Shown: positions 46,501-56,829 of the stretch, piece after piece | Layout: every line of letters starts with the position of its first letter | Position numbering within the stretch: the stretch's first letter is position 1 | Assembly: GCF_000801105.2 (NCBI RefSeq) | Contig: NC_079515.1 | Span: forward strand, 9,486,001 to 9,550,000 | Source: Raphanus sativus | Lineage: Eukaryota > Streptophyta > Magnoliopsida > Brassicales > Brassicaceae | Reading direction: 5' to 3' | Length of the DNA stretch: 64,000 nt | Notes under the pieces: model-generated | What the model was told of the DNA's origin: nothing | The model's database searches: none | The model's input: the letters and a program-made list of their open reading frames with translations, nothing else | Made by a program: the position numbers and the translations under genes

Positions 46501-47222
46501 TGGGTATCCGAGAGAACGCAACCCTGGCTTCTCTTTACAGGAACAACCACTGGATCCTGCCACACCCAAGATCGGAGAAACAGTTACAGCTTCATGTGCT
46601 CCTTACAACAATAGAACTCACAGCAGAAGATGACTATTATGAATGGGAACTGGAGGGTAACACTTACACAACTTATTCCACTGGTCAAGTGTATGGAATT
46701 CTATCTGGTCAGGGCGTTGCGGTTCCTTGGTCTCATATTATCTGGATTGCAGGAGGTATTCCTAAGCACTCTTTTCTGTCTTGGCTCTTTCTCTTGAACC
46801 GCTGTCCTACTCGGGACAGATTGTTGAATTGGGGGCTTCAAACTTCACCAACTTGCTTGCTCTGTAACTCATCACCAGAGTCTCGGGACCATCTCTATTT
46901 TCTCTGCCCCTATTCGTGGAGCTTGTGGTTGCCTCTTGCTCGTCGTTGCGGCCTAATTCCTCAACAACCATGGAATGATATCACAACTCAACTCCAATCA
47001 TACAACAGCCGAAACTGGAGAGGAAGATTAATCTTACTTACCTGGCAGAGCTGTATCTTTTGGACTTGGCAGGAAAGGAATGGTCGTCTACACCGGAACA
47101 CATTCAGATCTCCTGACGCGTTGATCCGGCTGATAGATCGTCAAATAAGAGACATAATACTGAGCTATCGTGAAAGGAGCCCTCGCCTCTCATCAAAAAT
47201 GATGCAACAGTGGATTGCATGA
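43572..47222 (+). CDS. LINE ORF2: endonuclease and reverse transcriptase
   Basis: An open frame of 1216 aa. The AP-type endonuclease comes first (FFWNVRGLNDPDK, LLETHIKD, GGDFNQV, SDHCPCLVDL; about residues 1-235). The reverse transcriptase is at about 455-745 (NKAPGPDGL, EFRPIFCLN, QTAFVKGRLL, GLRQGDPLSPYLF, FADD at 700-703). A zf-RVT region lies near 1060-1130 (CLLC...HLYFLC). Residue 596, in KVNIAKAFDTL, is Asn (AAT, 45357-45359), where L1 reverse transcriptases have the first catalytic Asp (KVDISKAFD). The enzyme is therefore predicted to be inactive despite the uninterrupted frame. A second departure is Phe for Ser in EFRPIF. Confidence 0.93.
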   Translation: MYSKLFFWNVRGLNDPDKHQPFCDWLKSHQPIFGSLLETHIKDPNLSYLMGKLCNGWKYTSNHACDDDGRIVLIWKPSVSVQVLHQTRQSLTCEVRIPGSPMFIYTAIYAANTRSERTDLWVDLLNLYQSLDLYSAPWMVGGDFNQVLHPAEHSVPAVNSLTPKMIELRDCLIQLELYDLRYQGPNFTWSNHQPDDPIAKKLDRLLITSLILHLFPHCSSNFLPPIFSDHCPCLVDLAFKIPSSGTKPFKFYNYLTKHPDFHQVVLQAWTEAGSLVTNLSDLCWKQKQIKRELKCLNIEFFSQIQKRVSEANCLLQAVQVQSLNSPSTMLFEQEKELLQRWQFLRSIEESYYKQRSRINWLKEGDQNTAYFFRVVQIRMNFNAIRSFHLPSGEVILDPLQMSSHAIHHFQSILGPLLLPPSPLHSPPTWFQSLNLYVISFQEAQTMLLLPSGEEISRVLLRLNPNKAPGPDGLTSGFYKAAWDIVGSEVVASIIQFFTSSYLPTAANATILTLVPKRPGASLITEFRPIFCLNTVYKTISRLLVKRLKPILSSLIIPNQTAFVKGRLLVENTVLASELINGYHKRSGSPRITIKVNIAKAFDTLSWDFLFNCLEGVGLPEKVIGWLRECVCTTSFSLGYNGAVHGFFKGRRGLRQGDPLSPYLFVIALNNLSLMLNQAARELKFKYHMRCDSAKMTHLCFADDLLIFLDGSLQSLQAVLQVLKEFELRSGLAVSVQKSSFFSSGLTDAERDLIQFTTGMPQGSLPVRYLGVPLCTKKLTSLNCEVLIQQVKGKFNSWSVRALYFAGRLQLIKTVIAGITNFWCSSFVLPKACIKRINSLCGVFLWKGNIDDRHTTRVSWEIVTKPKTEGGLGVRNLDLWNKACILKLIWLLFFEAGSIWVAWFTETVLDGDLNSFWTVKPSTRNSWLVNKLLKLRSEIFGWIKLRVRNGETCRFWNDNWSELGSLRTFLATDSNSSLGIRENATLASLYRNNHWILPHPRSEKQLQLHVLLTTIELTAEDDYYEWELEGNTYTTYSTGQVYGILSGQGVAVPWSHIIWIAGGIPKHSFLSWLFLLNRCPTRDRLLNWGLQTSPTCLLCNSSPESRDHLYFLCPYSWSLWLPLARRCGLIPQQPWNDITTQLQSYNSRNWRGRLILLTWQSCIFWTWQERNGRLHRNTFRSPDALIRLIDRQIRDIILSYRERSPRLSSKMMQQWIA

Positions 47223-47459
47223 CTCTTCAGAACCTCCGTCGAGAAGCTTCGTTACCATCGACGTTCAACTCCCCCGACTTTTAACTTCTTTTCTCTAAGA
47301 GCAATTAGTATCTTTGATTTGGGTAATTAAACTACTTTGGGCTTTAACTAGGCTGGCTGGGCCAAAAAACACTAGCTGAAAGGCTTGTATAATTTTATTT
47401 TTTCTGCATTTTAAATATGAAATTAAGTTCAAAAAAAAAAAAAAAAACTCTGTTTCCTT

Positions 47460-47923
47460 TTTTTACAGTGTCCTAACGGCCAACCCTAAACTTCTAGATA
47501 GACCATGTTTAATCAAAAGTAAAGAATGTATATGAACCGACATGTTATATATATATATATATATATATAATATTTAAAACTAATAAAACAAATTTCTTTG
47601 TATATTAAGCTATTTCTTATATGAATCTACATAGACATGCAAATAATTAAATTAATCAAAATTTTAATCTGCTAAAAATAAAAAGGTTATTGTTGAATTT
47701 AGAAAATTATATTCAATCTAATATACCTAAATAGTTATCAACCTGATTAAACATTATATATCCAAAATCACATGCCTAATTAAAATAACATATTATTATT
47801 TATAAATAATCATACATACAAATTACATAATAATTAAAAATTAAAATACATATTAACTAATTCTAATAATATATTTGTTTGTTAATATTTATATCCGTGC
47901 ATGGGCACGGGAAAATCACCTAG
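47460..47923 (+). mobile_element. Helitron 3' end region
   Basis: Ends with hairpin CCGTGCATGGGCACGG, GAAAATCAC, CTAG (47920-47923) and T. I could not place the 5' end between the LINE and this point; it may lie upstream of the LINE or be lost. Includes an AT microsatellite at about 47548-47568. Confidence 0.55.
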
Positions 47924-47939
47924 TTAGACTATAAATAAC

Positions 47940-48540
47940 CCATGTTCAAAAACGCGGGCGCGGAGGCCGTTGAATCGCCGGTTACACGCTCGGCGGAGAG
48001 GAACCGTTGCGATTTTGCCCAAATCGGAGAAAAACGCGGGTTCAAACGAAAAACGTGAAATTTTGTTGATATTTGGTTCGAAATCGTGTTATAAACATAT
48101 GTCTTACCATGTAGATGCTTAATCTAGTTGATTTGTTGATTAAATCGGCGTAAAACCAAGCTTCAAATCAATGGCGGCCGTGTATTAACACGCAGGAAAA
48201 AAATAGGTCTATGATGAAGACACTAAGAAAAATACGTTTTTGCCCTTATTTAGTATAAATCTTTAAAAAAATAATTTTGACGCAGAGAGAGGTGTCGAAC
48301 CCGCTACTGGTTGTTAAACACAAGAGCACTTAGCCACTCTGCCGCTGAGGATTAGTGTACAATACTGAAACTTTATAAAAATATACGCAAAACCCAAAAT
48401 TTAAATATTATATTATATATAAAATTTAAAATATCTAAAATAAAATCCCCGATTACTCCCCGATTTTTTTCCGAGTTTCCGTTAACTCGCTAGGCTCTGG
48501 TCGAGCGCACGCGTAACGCCTAGCGAAATTTTGAACATTG
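47940..48540. mobile_element. Non-autonomous hAT element (601 bp)
   Basis: Inverted ends CCATGTTCAAAA and TTTTGAACATTG are flanked by the perfect 8-bp duplication TAAATAAC (47932-47939, 48541-48548), the hAT signature. It is much more GC-rich at the ends (CGC-rich subterminal regions) than its surroundings. No transposase. Confidence 0.85.
48285..48352 (-). other. tRNA-like segment inside the hAT element
   Basis: On the minus strand GCAGAGTGGCTAAGTGCTC (A-box-like) and GGGTTCGACACC (B-box-like) are spaced about as in a tRNA. The acceptor stem does not pair convincingly, so it is not called a tRNA gene. Confidence 0.5.
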
Positions 48541-48673
48541 TAAATAACTAACAAATATTAAAAAAACAAATATGTTATGAATCTCAAGAACAGTCTGTAC
48601 ATGTATCATATCATGATGGAGATAGAAAAGGGAAGACGAATGATGATGTAACTGGTAATCAATTTTACGAATA

Positions 48674-48705
48674 CTAGAGATTTTACCGCGCTACGCGCGG
48701 TTCGT
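48674..48705 (-). mobile_element. Helitron 3' end (minus strand)
   Basis: Minus strand: hairpin CCGCGCGTAGCGCGG, TAAAATCT, CTAG (48674-48677), then T. Its 5' end may be the one at 50538, in which case the element ending at 49223 is nested; this cannot be settled by eye. Confidence 0.55.
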
Positions 48706-49222
48706 ATGTCTATAAATATTATATAATATTAATGTTAAATATAACTTAAACATTAGTTTGTAAAAAAAAAATTTTTTAAATATTATCTTTTTTAATATAA
48801 TTAATTTATGTTAACATATCAAATGTTTCTATTAATCTTATAGTAGTCATGTTTAAATCTTTCTTAAATTTTAAAATAGTCTACATTTAATAAAATAAAA
48901 TGTTTTATATTATCTTATGTATATTATATTTTCTTATAGATCATCAGATTGATTTTAAATTACTTTTTAAGTATAGGTAAATAACATTTATTTCATATTA
49001 ATATATAATTTTATAAATGTGTAATAATTTTGAATACTTAATCTGTAAATTTTGATGACCAATAAAATGATTTAGTAGTTCTTAAGTTTGAAGCCATAAT
49101 TTATTTTAAATATTAAAATTTGGTATTTATTTTTTGTAGATAATTATTTGTTATAAAAATAAAAAATCTGTAGTAGATTTCAGTATAAACGATTTCAAGT
49201 TTAGTTACAGATATATTAGTCA

Positions 49223-50538
49223 CTAGGTGATTTTCCCGTGCTCATGCACGGATATAAATATTTATAAAATAAATATATTCTTTGCTATATACTTTAATTT
49301 TAAATTAATTTAAACTTTTTATGCATAATTTATATTAATAATATTACATTACTTTAATTAGTATATTAGAATGCATTTATTTCTATGAATTCAACTATAC
49401 AATTTTTATTCAAAATATATTAAAATTTGATTATTTTCTTATTTTTATTTAGGTTGGTTATTGTCTTTCTTAATTTTAATATAATCTATTATTTTAGATA
49501 TAAGGTTGATTATTTTATGTTACTTAATAATTTTATGTAATCATCTAAGAAATTAGACATATATATCAAAATATTTCTATTAATTTGAAAATATATATTT
49601 TGTATTGTTTAAAATTATATTATAAAATAAATAATATTTAATATTTTGGAAATAGTATAGTATTTTAGTTGTCAAAAAGAATAATATTTTTTCCTAATAT
49701 CAAGATTATCTTTTTGAAATTTGTTTTTATGAAATCACATTATTTACAAATATATATTTTTCATCTAAGAAACAATATATATAAAGTAAGTATTTTTTTA
49801 CTTCAAAAGTATATTTTATGTTATTTAAAAATATTTTGAAAACAGAATATAACTAACTTGTGAAATTTCCTTTTTAATGAAATCATATTATATATACATA
49901 TATCTTCATTTTTAAATTCGATTTTTAAAATTTATAATTCTTTCCTTTTTCATATATATGTTATATGGAAATTTTCTTAAAAGAAACTAAAATAGTATTT
50001 TTAAATATAATATTTTTAAACTATTTTAAGAAATTAGATAGATATATTAAAATATTTTTATTATTTTGTATTGTTTAAAATTATGTTTTAAAATAAATAA
50101 TATTTCTTTTTCTAATATCAAGATTATCTTTCTGAAATTTGTTTTTATAAAATCACATTATATAAAAAGAATTTTTTTTCATATAAGAAACAATAGATAT
50201 AAATAAGTATTTTATTACTTCAAAAGTATACTTTATGTTATTTAAAATAGTTTTTAAATAAAATATTACTATGTTATGAAATTTCCTTTTTAATGAACTC
50301 ATATTATATATACATATATATTTTCGTTTTTAAATTCGATTTTTAAAATTTATAAATGTTTCTTTTTTAATATATATATGTTTTATGGAATTTTTTTAAA
50401 AAGTAAACTAAATAAAAAATAATAGTATTTAAATGTAATATTGTTAATTCATTAAGGGTAACAATGTAATCAACCATTGTGAGAGTCAACGTGAGCGCGA
50501 CACATAGGAAACTGACTTCTCAAATAATATTATAGAGA
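49223..50538 (-). mobile_element. Helitron (about 1.3 kb)
   Basis: The 5' end on the minus strand at 50538 is TCTCTATAATATTATTTGAG, preceded by A. The 3' end at 49223 has hairpin CCGTGCATGAGCACGG, GAAAATCAC, CTAG, then T. The 3' terminus is nearly identical to the one at 47923 but in opposite orientation. The interior is AT-rich and non-coding. It includes an internal duplication (for example AATATCAAGATTATCTTT near 49697 and 50115). Confidence 0.65.
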
Positions 50539-50657
50539 TTGGTAAATTTACAAAATTTATAACCTAGGAATATTGTTTTTATGTTACAGTAGAAACATAT
50601 TACCACTATTATTAAGCTTAAGAAAGGCATTGGAATAGTGAAGAAATTTTAGATTTT

Positions 50658-50828
50658 AACCAAGTACTCGTAGCTTGGTGGTAAAGGAGGTACAGCTGTA
50701 CTGCCCGCCACCCGGATTCGAGCCTTGGCCACAACGGATTTAACATCCCTTCCGTTGGGCGCTGGACCCCCTTCGGAGGGATAGTTGGGAATGTGGCTGC
50801 CCAGATACCAAAGTTATCAAAAAAAAAA
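50658..50828 (+). mobile_element. tRNA-derived SINE, 171 bp
   Basis: A-box-like TAGCTTGGTGGTAAAGG and B-box-like GGATTCGAGCC, ending GTTATC plus an A-run. It is flanked by an 18-bp perfect duplication GAAGAAATTTTAGATTTT (50640-50657, 50829-50846). The size fits the classical Brassica S1-type SINE length, and the 3' end resembles that of the SINE at 6185. Confidence 0.92.
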
Positions 50829-50958
50829 GAAGAAATTTTAGATTTTTTTTAAAAAATTGTGAAAATTCTCAATGCTTTAGCTGGTGATGTTTTAACCTGA
50901 ATTGATCTTTACACAAATTCATTTAATATAACATTATAAATAAATGATGGAAGGTCTA

Positions 50959-51488
50959 ACAGTATATTGATAGATTGAAGGTAACAATTAAAAAAAATGT
51001 AATGCGATTTACTGAATGTAATCAAAAGCTCTAAACAATTTATTAAATTCATAACTTTTATCTTATAATTTTGTAATTAGAATATATTTAAGATTATTTC
51101 CTTTATATTGACATATATGATTTTTTAAGAATTTCAACACTTTTAATGTCCTATATAAAGTTCTATCCTTAGAAACTAATATTCTAGGAAATATAGTTTA
51201 CTTCATTTATTTATCAGAGCAACGCCCTGAGCACTATATTTTCTTAGAAGTGTTGGAACAAAACATTCAAAAATATCTTTAAGATCATCACTAATTGAGA
51301 AAGTAACTGAGGGAAAATAGAGAAGATGAAGTTGAAGAGTTAAGGAGAGAGAAATCTTCGGACGTTTGAAGACGATACAGTTTGTAGGCATAGGTTCGGT
51401 TGGGCCGGATGCAAAATGAAAAAGCTCCACACAGAAACCCATCTTAACTCAACAGCAGTGACATGGCAATTTTAAGCTTCGTGATTGA
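50959..51488 (-). repeat. Tandem duplication of about 530 bp, copy 1
   Basis: Shares its full length with 51497-52021, from CAGTATAT...GATTGAAGGTAAC to GCAATTTTAA...GTGATTG. It includes an open stretch on the minus strand (51203-51442, starting MGFCVELFHFASGPTE) of unrecognised function, probably a gene fragment. Confidence 0.8.
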
Positions 51489-51496
51489 AAGGTATA

Positions 51497-52021
51497 ACAG
51501 TATATAGATTGAAGGTAACAATTAAAAAAATGTAATGCGATTTACTGAGTGTAATCAAAAGCTCTAAACAATTTATTAAATTCATGATTTTTATCTTATA
51601 ATTTTGTAATTAGAATATATTTAAGCTTATTTCTTTTATATTGACATATATGATTTTTCTAGAATTTCAACACTTTTAGTGTCCTATATAAAGTTCTATC
51701 CCTAGAAACTAATATTCTAGGAAATATAGTTTAATTTATTTGTTTATCAGATCAACGTCCTAAGAACTATATTTGCTTAGAAGTGTTGAAACAAAATATT
51801 CAAGAATATCTTTAAGATCATCATTAGTTGAGAAAGTAACTACGAGAAAATAGAGAAGATGAAGTTGAAGAGTCAAAGAGAGAGAAACCCTTGGACATTT
51901 TAAGACAATATAGTGTGTAGGCATATGTTCAGTTGGACCGGATGGAAACTGAAAAAGCTCCACGCAAAAGCCCATCTTAACTCAACAGCAGTGACATGGC
52001 AATTTTAAAATTTGTGATTGG
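51497..52021 (-). repeat. Tandem duplication of about 530 bp, copy 2
   Basis: Copy of 50959-51488. The related open stretch (51760-51975, MGFCVELFQFPSGPTE) differs at many amino-acid positions, mostly by replacement changes, so there is no sign of protein-level constraint. Confidence 0.8.
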
Positions 52022-52244
52022 ACAATTTTTTCATCCTACGTGGCATAACTCAATGGAGTTCATATTCTCCTTTTAATATTTTATATATTATGAATGAATA
52101 AACCTAAAAGAATGAAAATAAAAATGAATGGAATAAGTAAAGTTACGGAATAAATAAATAAAAGTTCTTTCCATCACATATTCATAAGTTTTTTAGTCAT
52201 GAATATTTATACCGATATTCTAAAACATTGCAATGAAATTTATT

Positions 52245-53245
52245 GGGAAAATTGCCAAAAGAGAACAAAAAAATAGGTTGTTGTTTCTTTGGTATAAATT
52301 CATTTTTGTCTATTTTCTCATTTTTACCTTTTTTATTTCTGAAAACTAGTGAAATAAATAATTTTGTGAATCAAAAAATTATTAAAAATATAAAAAATTA
52401 ATAAAACACTCATATACACAAGCTGGTATTTTTTTTTGTTCAAAAACTTGATAAATAAAAACTTTAAAATACGTTTTAATAAAAGTAGAAAGTGTCTTCT
52501 ACAAAATGGTATAGTAGAAAACGATTTCTAAAATAAACATGTTCATCTACTTCTTTTAGAACGACCATTATACTATTTACTAAATTTCTAACTAAGAAGA
52601 ATGCACATTCTACTAATCTTAAAGGTATCCACTTTTCTTCCAAATGCATCTTCTACTTTTATAAATTATTCTAAATTTTGGGAAGGGAATGTGTTTTCTA
52701 CAATGTACTCTTACGTCTACTCAAAGTAAAAAGTGTATTCAGGATTTTTATCATTCTTCTAAACTTTTAGAAGACGTCTTCTACGGATAAGAATATCTGT
52801 TTTTTTGCGAAAATTAATGAAATTTCAGTTAAAGAAATATTCTAAAAATCTCCTAAAAATATTCTAACTTTCTAAAACGTGTTATGGTCGATTTTACTTG
52901 TGAAACAATTAATAAAAAACTGATTCTCCCTTGTCTTCTTCATCAATCTATGTTTCTCTATAGTTTTTCTTTTGATTTTTTTTTCACACTCTTGTTTTCT
53001 ATGATGCATATTTGGTGTTTAGAAATTAGGTGCAACTACTGGATGAGTTTTTTCTGCTGATGACAAAGGAGCTAGACTACTTTTTTTAAAATTTAAATTT
53101 ACTTTTAAATTGTGTTTAATTAGATTAATTATAAAGTTAGTTTTAGGATTATGAAAAAATATTATTCTATTGGGAAGGCTTCATGTTGGTTTTATACCAA
53201 GGGAATAACAACCTGTTTTTTTTTGTTCTTTTTGACAATTTTCTC
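52245..53245. mobile_element. MULE-like element with ~55-bp inverted ends (1001 bp)
   Basis: The left end GGGAAAATTGCCAAAA and the right end TTTTTGACAATTTTCTC are inverted copies extending through AGGTTGTT and GGTATAAA. AAATTTATT (52236-52244) and AGATTTATT (53246-53254) fit a 9-bp duplication with one change. The interior has repeated TTCTAC/GTAGAA motifs and no transposase. It stops 340 bp before the MED6 start codon. Confidence 0.72.
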
Positions 53246-53471
53246 AGATTTATTTTTCTATCCATTTAAATTATTTTATATTGTTTTATTCCAAAATTAG
53301 TAATTTGGTACTTGCACTGTAAGACGATTGACTTATATACTCATTAACAAATTATCAAACTGGCTATGTTTCCAAACCGGAACTTAACCACGCCTTCAAA
53401 TTCCAATTGTCACTTAACCAATCCAAATCCCGGTTCGATTAATCACTCCTTTCTCGAAAATCTAAATATTT

Positions 53472-53538
53472 TGGGCCGATGTTTATAAAATGGGCCGAAA
53501 TATATTTACTCCTAACCTCTCACTAGTAGAGAGGCCCA
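53472..53538 (+). promoter_or_regulatory. Site II elements in the MED6 promoter
   Basis: TGGGCC at 53472-53477 and 53491-53496 and GGCCCA at 53533-53538, all within 120 bp of the MED6 ATG. TCP-binding site II motifs are typical of broadly expressed plant genes. Confidence 0.6.
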
Positions 53539-53587
53539 CACCTTTTATCTCTCTTCTCTCGCAGAACTCTTACGGCGACTCAGTTCC

Positions 53588-55038
53588 ATGGACGCCTCTC
53601 TTCTCTCCGCCGCTACGGCCGACACCTTCAACGGCGGCAATGCGGGGGAGCAGATTGCTCCACCGCTTCAGCCACCAGGCACGGATATGACAGGTATATG
53701 CTTCAGGGATCAGCTATGGATAAACTCGTACCCTCTAGACCGTAACTACGTCTTCGACTACTTCGCTTTGTCTCCTTTCTACGATATCACCTGCAACAAC
53801 GAGATTCTTCGTCGGAGATCCGTTCATCCTCTCGATCACTCTCAACTCTCGTAACCTCCTCACTCCTTTCAATTTCGATTTTAGGGTTACGTGGAAAGGA
53901 TTGATCTTTGATTTTGATATTATAATTTGATGTGTGCAGGAAGATGACAGGGTTAGAGTATGTGATCAGTGATGCTACTGAGCCGAACCTGTTCGTGTTT
54001 CGTAAGCAGAAGAGAGATGGTCCCGAGAAAGTCACACCCATGCTAACGTATTATATCTTGGACGGTACTATCTACCAAGCTCCTCAGCTTTGTAGTGTCT
54101 TTGCTGCCCGAGTTGTGAGTTTCTTCACCCTTTCTCGTTAGATACTAATTGAAAGTTTGTGTGCTTTTCTTAGTTGCTGACACGTTTTTGGTTTGTTCTG
54201 TTTCTCCTTTAGGGTCGGGCTGTTTATCATATTTCCAACGCTTTCTCTGTTGCTGCATCCAAGTTGGAGACCATTAAGCAGGGTAAGCTTTTCTTTTATT
54301 CAGTATGATCGATTGTTCTGTCTCATTTGGTGTGATGTAAGTCGTTTCTGCTACTAGGAGTAGATTCAAACTGGCTAAGTCAATAAGACTGGACTGCGAA
54401 ATATGTGTTGTTTGTATGAACTGCTTGTAGTTGCAAATGTAAATACCTTTTTTTTTCAGCTAACTTAGGAAGCTACTTTGAACTCTTTATCAAAGCTTAT
54501 AGTCAGTGCTGAACAGTTTTTATCAAATTTTTCAAGTACTTGTGAATCTGTTGGTTTTTGTTGTTGTACTTGTACTAGAGATAACTTACTTCATCGATCT
54601 TATGATAATGATATGTATTATCTATGGTTTCCAGTTGATGCTAAAAGCCAGAATGAGGCTTCTGAGACAAAGCCTGCTAGTGAGACGGTTGATCTCAAGG
54701 AAGTGAAGCGAGTCGATTTGATTCTTAAGTCGTTATATAGCAAGGTACATTTTGTAACTCGGAGAAAATATACTTGCGTGAAACTGTTCTGGCTTTACTT
54801 CTTGATTACCTTTATTCTGGTTTGGAGACTTGATTCTTTTTTTTGTGTGTGTGTGTGTGTGTGTTGCCTTGTGCAGTTACCCCCAGCACCTCCACCACCA
54901 CCCTTCCCTGAAGGCTATGTTAGCCAGGAAGCACTAGGAGAAAATGAAGAAGAGCTTGGAACACAGGGAGGAGAGTCACAGCAGCCTCAAATTGATCCTA
55001 TTATCGATCAAGGTCCTGCTAAGAGAATGAAGTTCTAA
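53588..55038 (+). CDS. MED6: Mediator complex subunit 6
   Basis: Five exons: 53588-53850, 53940-54114, 54213-54282, 54635-54744 and 54877-55038, in phase, giving 259 aa. The MED6 fold is clear: [29 protein letters not shown], then [37 protein letters not shown] and the [19 protein letters not shown] helix. These form the conserved head-module region (about residues 25-165). The plant-type C-terminus has [13 protein letters not shown] and an acidic Gln-rich tail ending KRMKF. MED6 sits in the Mediator head and links activators to RNA polymerase II in the nucleus. Intron 4 has a (GT)n tract immediately before its acceptor. The position fits At3g21350. Confidence 0.96.
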
Positions 55039-55494
55039 TGCTCAATCAAGATTTCCTTCTTCAACTTTACATGTCAGATAAATAGAATCTTAGGTACTAG
55101 CAAACACTCTTCTACTTCTTCTAATTTGAACTCGCCATAGGCTATTGTTTACCTCATCACTTCTCAAATTTTATCAGAAAGTAAGTCATCTCACGGCAAC
55201 CACTTCAAGGTCAACTAATGTGTATTTGTCATGTACTTTATGAAATTGACAATTACTATGTGATTCAAAAGAGAGTTACATCATCTAAACGAACGGTTTA
55301 TATTGGTCAATGGTAACTAGAATTGATCTCAATTATTTTTTTGCTTAGTCTTCTTCTTGACCAACTTGTTGCAGTTTACTACCTCTCTTTACCCTCCTAT
55401 ATAAACATACAACACTCAACCGTGGTTTCAAGTTTCAACACTAAATCAATTAAGTTCAATAACATATTCACCAGTTTACGTTAGAAAATCCTAG

Positions 55495-55805
55495 ATGGAA
55501 ACCAAGCCATCCAAGTCCAGCGTCCTCCTATACGTTCTTGTTCTTGCGCTGGTCTTGTCTCCAATACTCCCATGTCAAGCAGCTAGTGTGCATCTAGGAG
55601 GTAAGCTAGAAATAAACTCTGAATTTCCCTATCTTTTATGTTAATAGATTTTTCTTAGGGAGATAAAATTACGTTTCTATGGATAGGTGGAGGGCGTAAG
55701 TTGATGGCACCGTCACCACCACTTCTCATGTGTCCACACTGTGCGTGTTGCGCAGCGGCTCAACCTGGCTTTTGCTGCCCATGTAGCTGTCCCGGTGGTC
55801 CATAA
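55495..55805 (+). CDS. Small secreted Cys-rich peptide
   Basis: Two exons, 55495-55600 and 55687-55805 (GT-AG, phase 1), 74 aa. Residues 1-29 are a strong signal peptide (hydrophobic VLLYVLVLALVLSPILP, likely cleavage after CQA). The mature part is Gly-Arg-Lys followed by PSPPLLMCPHCACCAAA and then FCCPCSCPGGP: eight cysteines in about 22 residues, arranged as CX2CXCC and CCXCXC. I do not recognise a named family. It resembles the short unannotated secreted proteins next to MED6 in Arabidopsis (At3g21351/21352 from memory). Likely apoplastic; a metal-binding or disulfide-knotted role is speculation. It is too short for most gene finders. Confidence 0.8.
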
Positions 55806-56786
55806 TGATTGTGACTTGGCTATTGGAGGGGATGTGAAGTGTTTGATATGATGATATCTTTGTAATATCTTATATGTATGAATAAGTGAGTAATCAAGTA
55901 CTCTGTGTTTTTAATAAGAAAACTTTTGGGTTCCGTTGATATGTTATAAGTTGGTTTTGATGCCCTTCTCCTTGGATTTGATGAACCATAATAAATCAAA
56001 AATTTGATCAAGTGAGTTCACAACAATGTTGAAATTCTTTCACGGTTTGGAAGAAATGGCTAAAAGCGAATTGCTAAAAGTTATTCCAGTTTATTATTTC
56101 TTATAATTATGGAAAATTCCGGTTCTTAATTTTAAAAAATAACACCTTGTATCAAAAATGATGTAAACCCGAGAACTACTAACACTCTGGTAGTTCATTA
56201 TTGTTTTCACATGAAGTACTCGAGAACCAAAAAAATTGTTCAATCATTGATACTAATACAAATTATACAATAGGACTTTTCCAACAATTTGAATTTCTTG
56301 GTATTTGATATTAATAGTTTAGCAACAAATGTAAGCGACTATTTAACAGATGGATATAGAAAATAGCTCAATTTGGTTATACCAAAGTGACATAATATCG
56401 CTTAATATGCAAATATGAGTGAGAGACTCTTTGCCAAACAATAATAATTCATTAACTTGCATTGACCTCTTGTTGGTTAAAAGAAGATGGCCAGTGAGTC
56501 CCGAACCGCAAGACGGAAGCTATGTAAGAAAAAGTCTATACATAACTATGGGATCACCTAGCTTTGGCGCATAAAAGTAAACTGTTTCTTGAGTTACAAA
56601 AAGACAAAGTCAACTATTTTCCATGCATGCAACTATGACTAAAAGCAAAATTAAATATAATTCGATTCAGAATTCTATGTGATAACTAGTTGAATGCAAT
56701 AATCTACCATAGAAAAAATCGATACTGGGTCATATGACACGAACACAAGTATTTTATAGTATCGACAGCAAACTTCATGCCTCTAA

Positions 56787-56829
56787 TTACTACAAACGAA
56801 TTTGCTAAAAAAAAGTTACTACAAACGAA
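56787..56829 (+). mobile_element. Tail-only insertion, 14-bp duplication
   Basis: TTACTACAAACGAA at 56787-56800 and 56816-56829 flanks TTTGCTAAAAAAAAG. Confidence 0.7.

Larger units (their letters stand above)
41722..47445 (+). mobile_element. Full-length L1-type LINE
   Basis: Short 5' leader, ORF1, ORF2, short 3' tail and a terminal A-run. It is flanked by the 14-bp duplication AACTCTGTTTCCTT at 41708-41721 and 47446-47459. About 5.7 kb. No RNase H domain is evident after the reverse transcriptase. The perfect duplication and open ORF2 argue for a recent insertion, but ORF1 is broken. Confidence 0.93.

Noticed and set aside
48285..48352. Functional tRNA gene
   Set aside because: Box-like motifs are present but the acceptor and anticodon stems do not pair convincingly and it lies within a hAT element.
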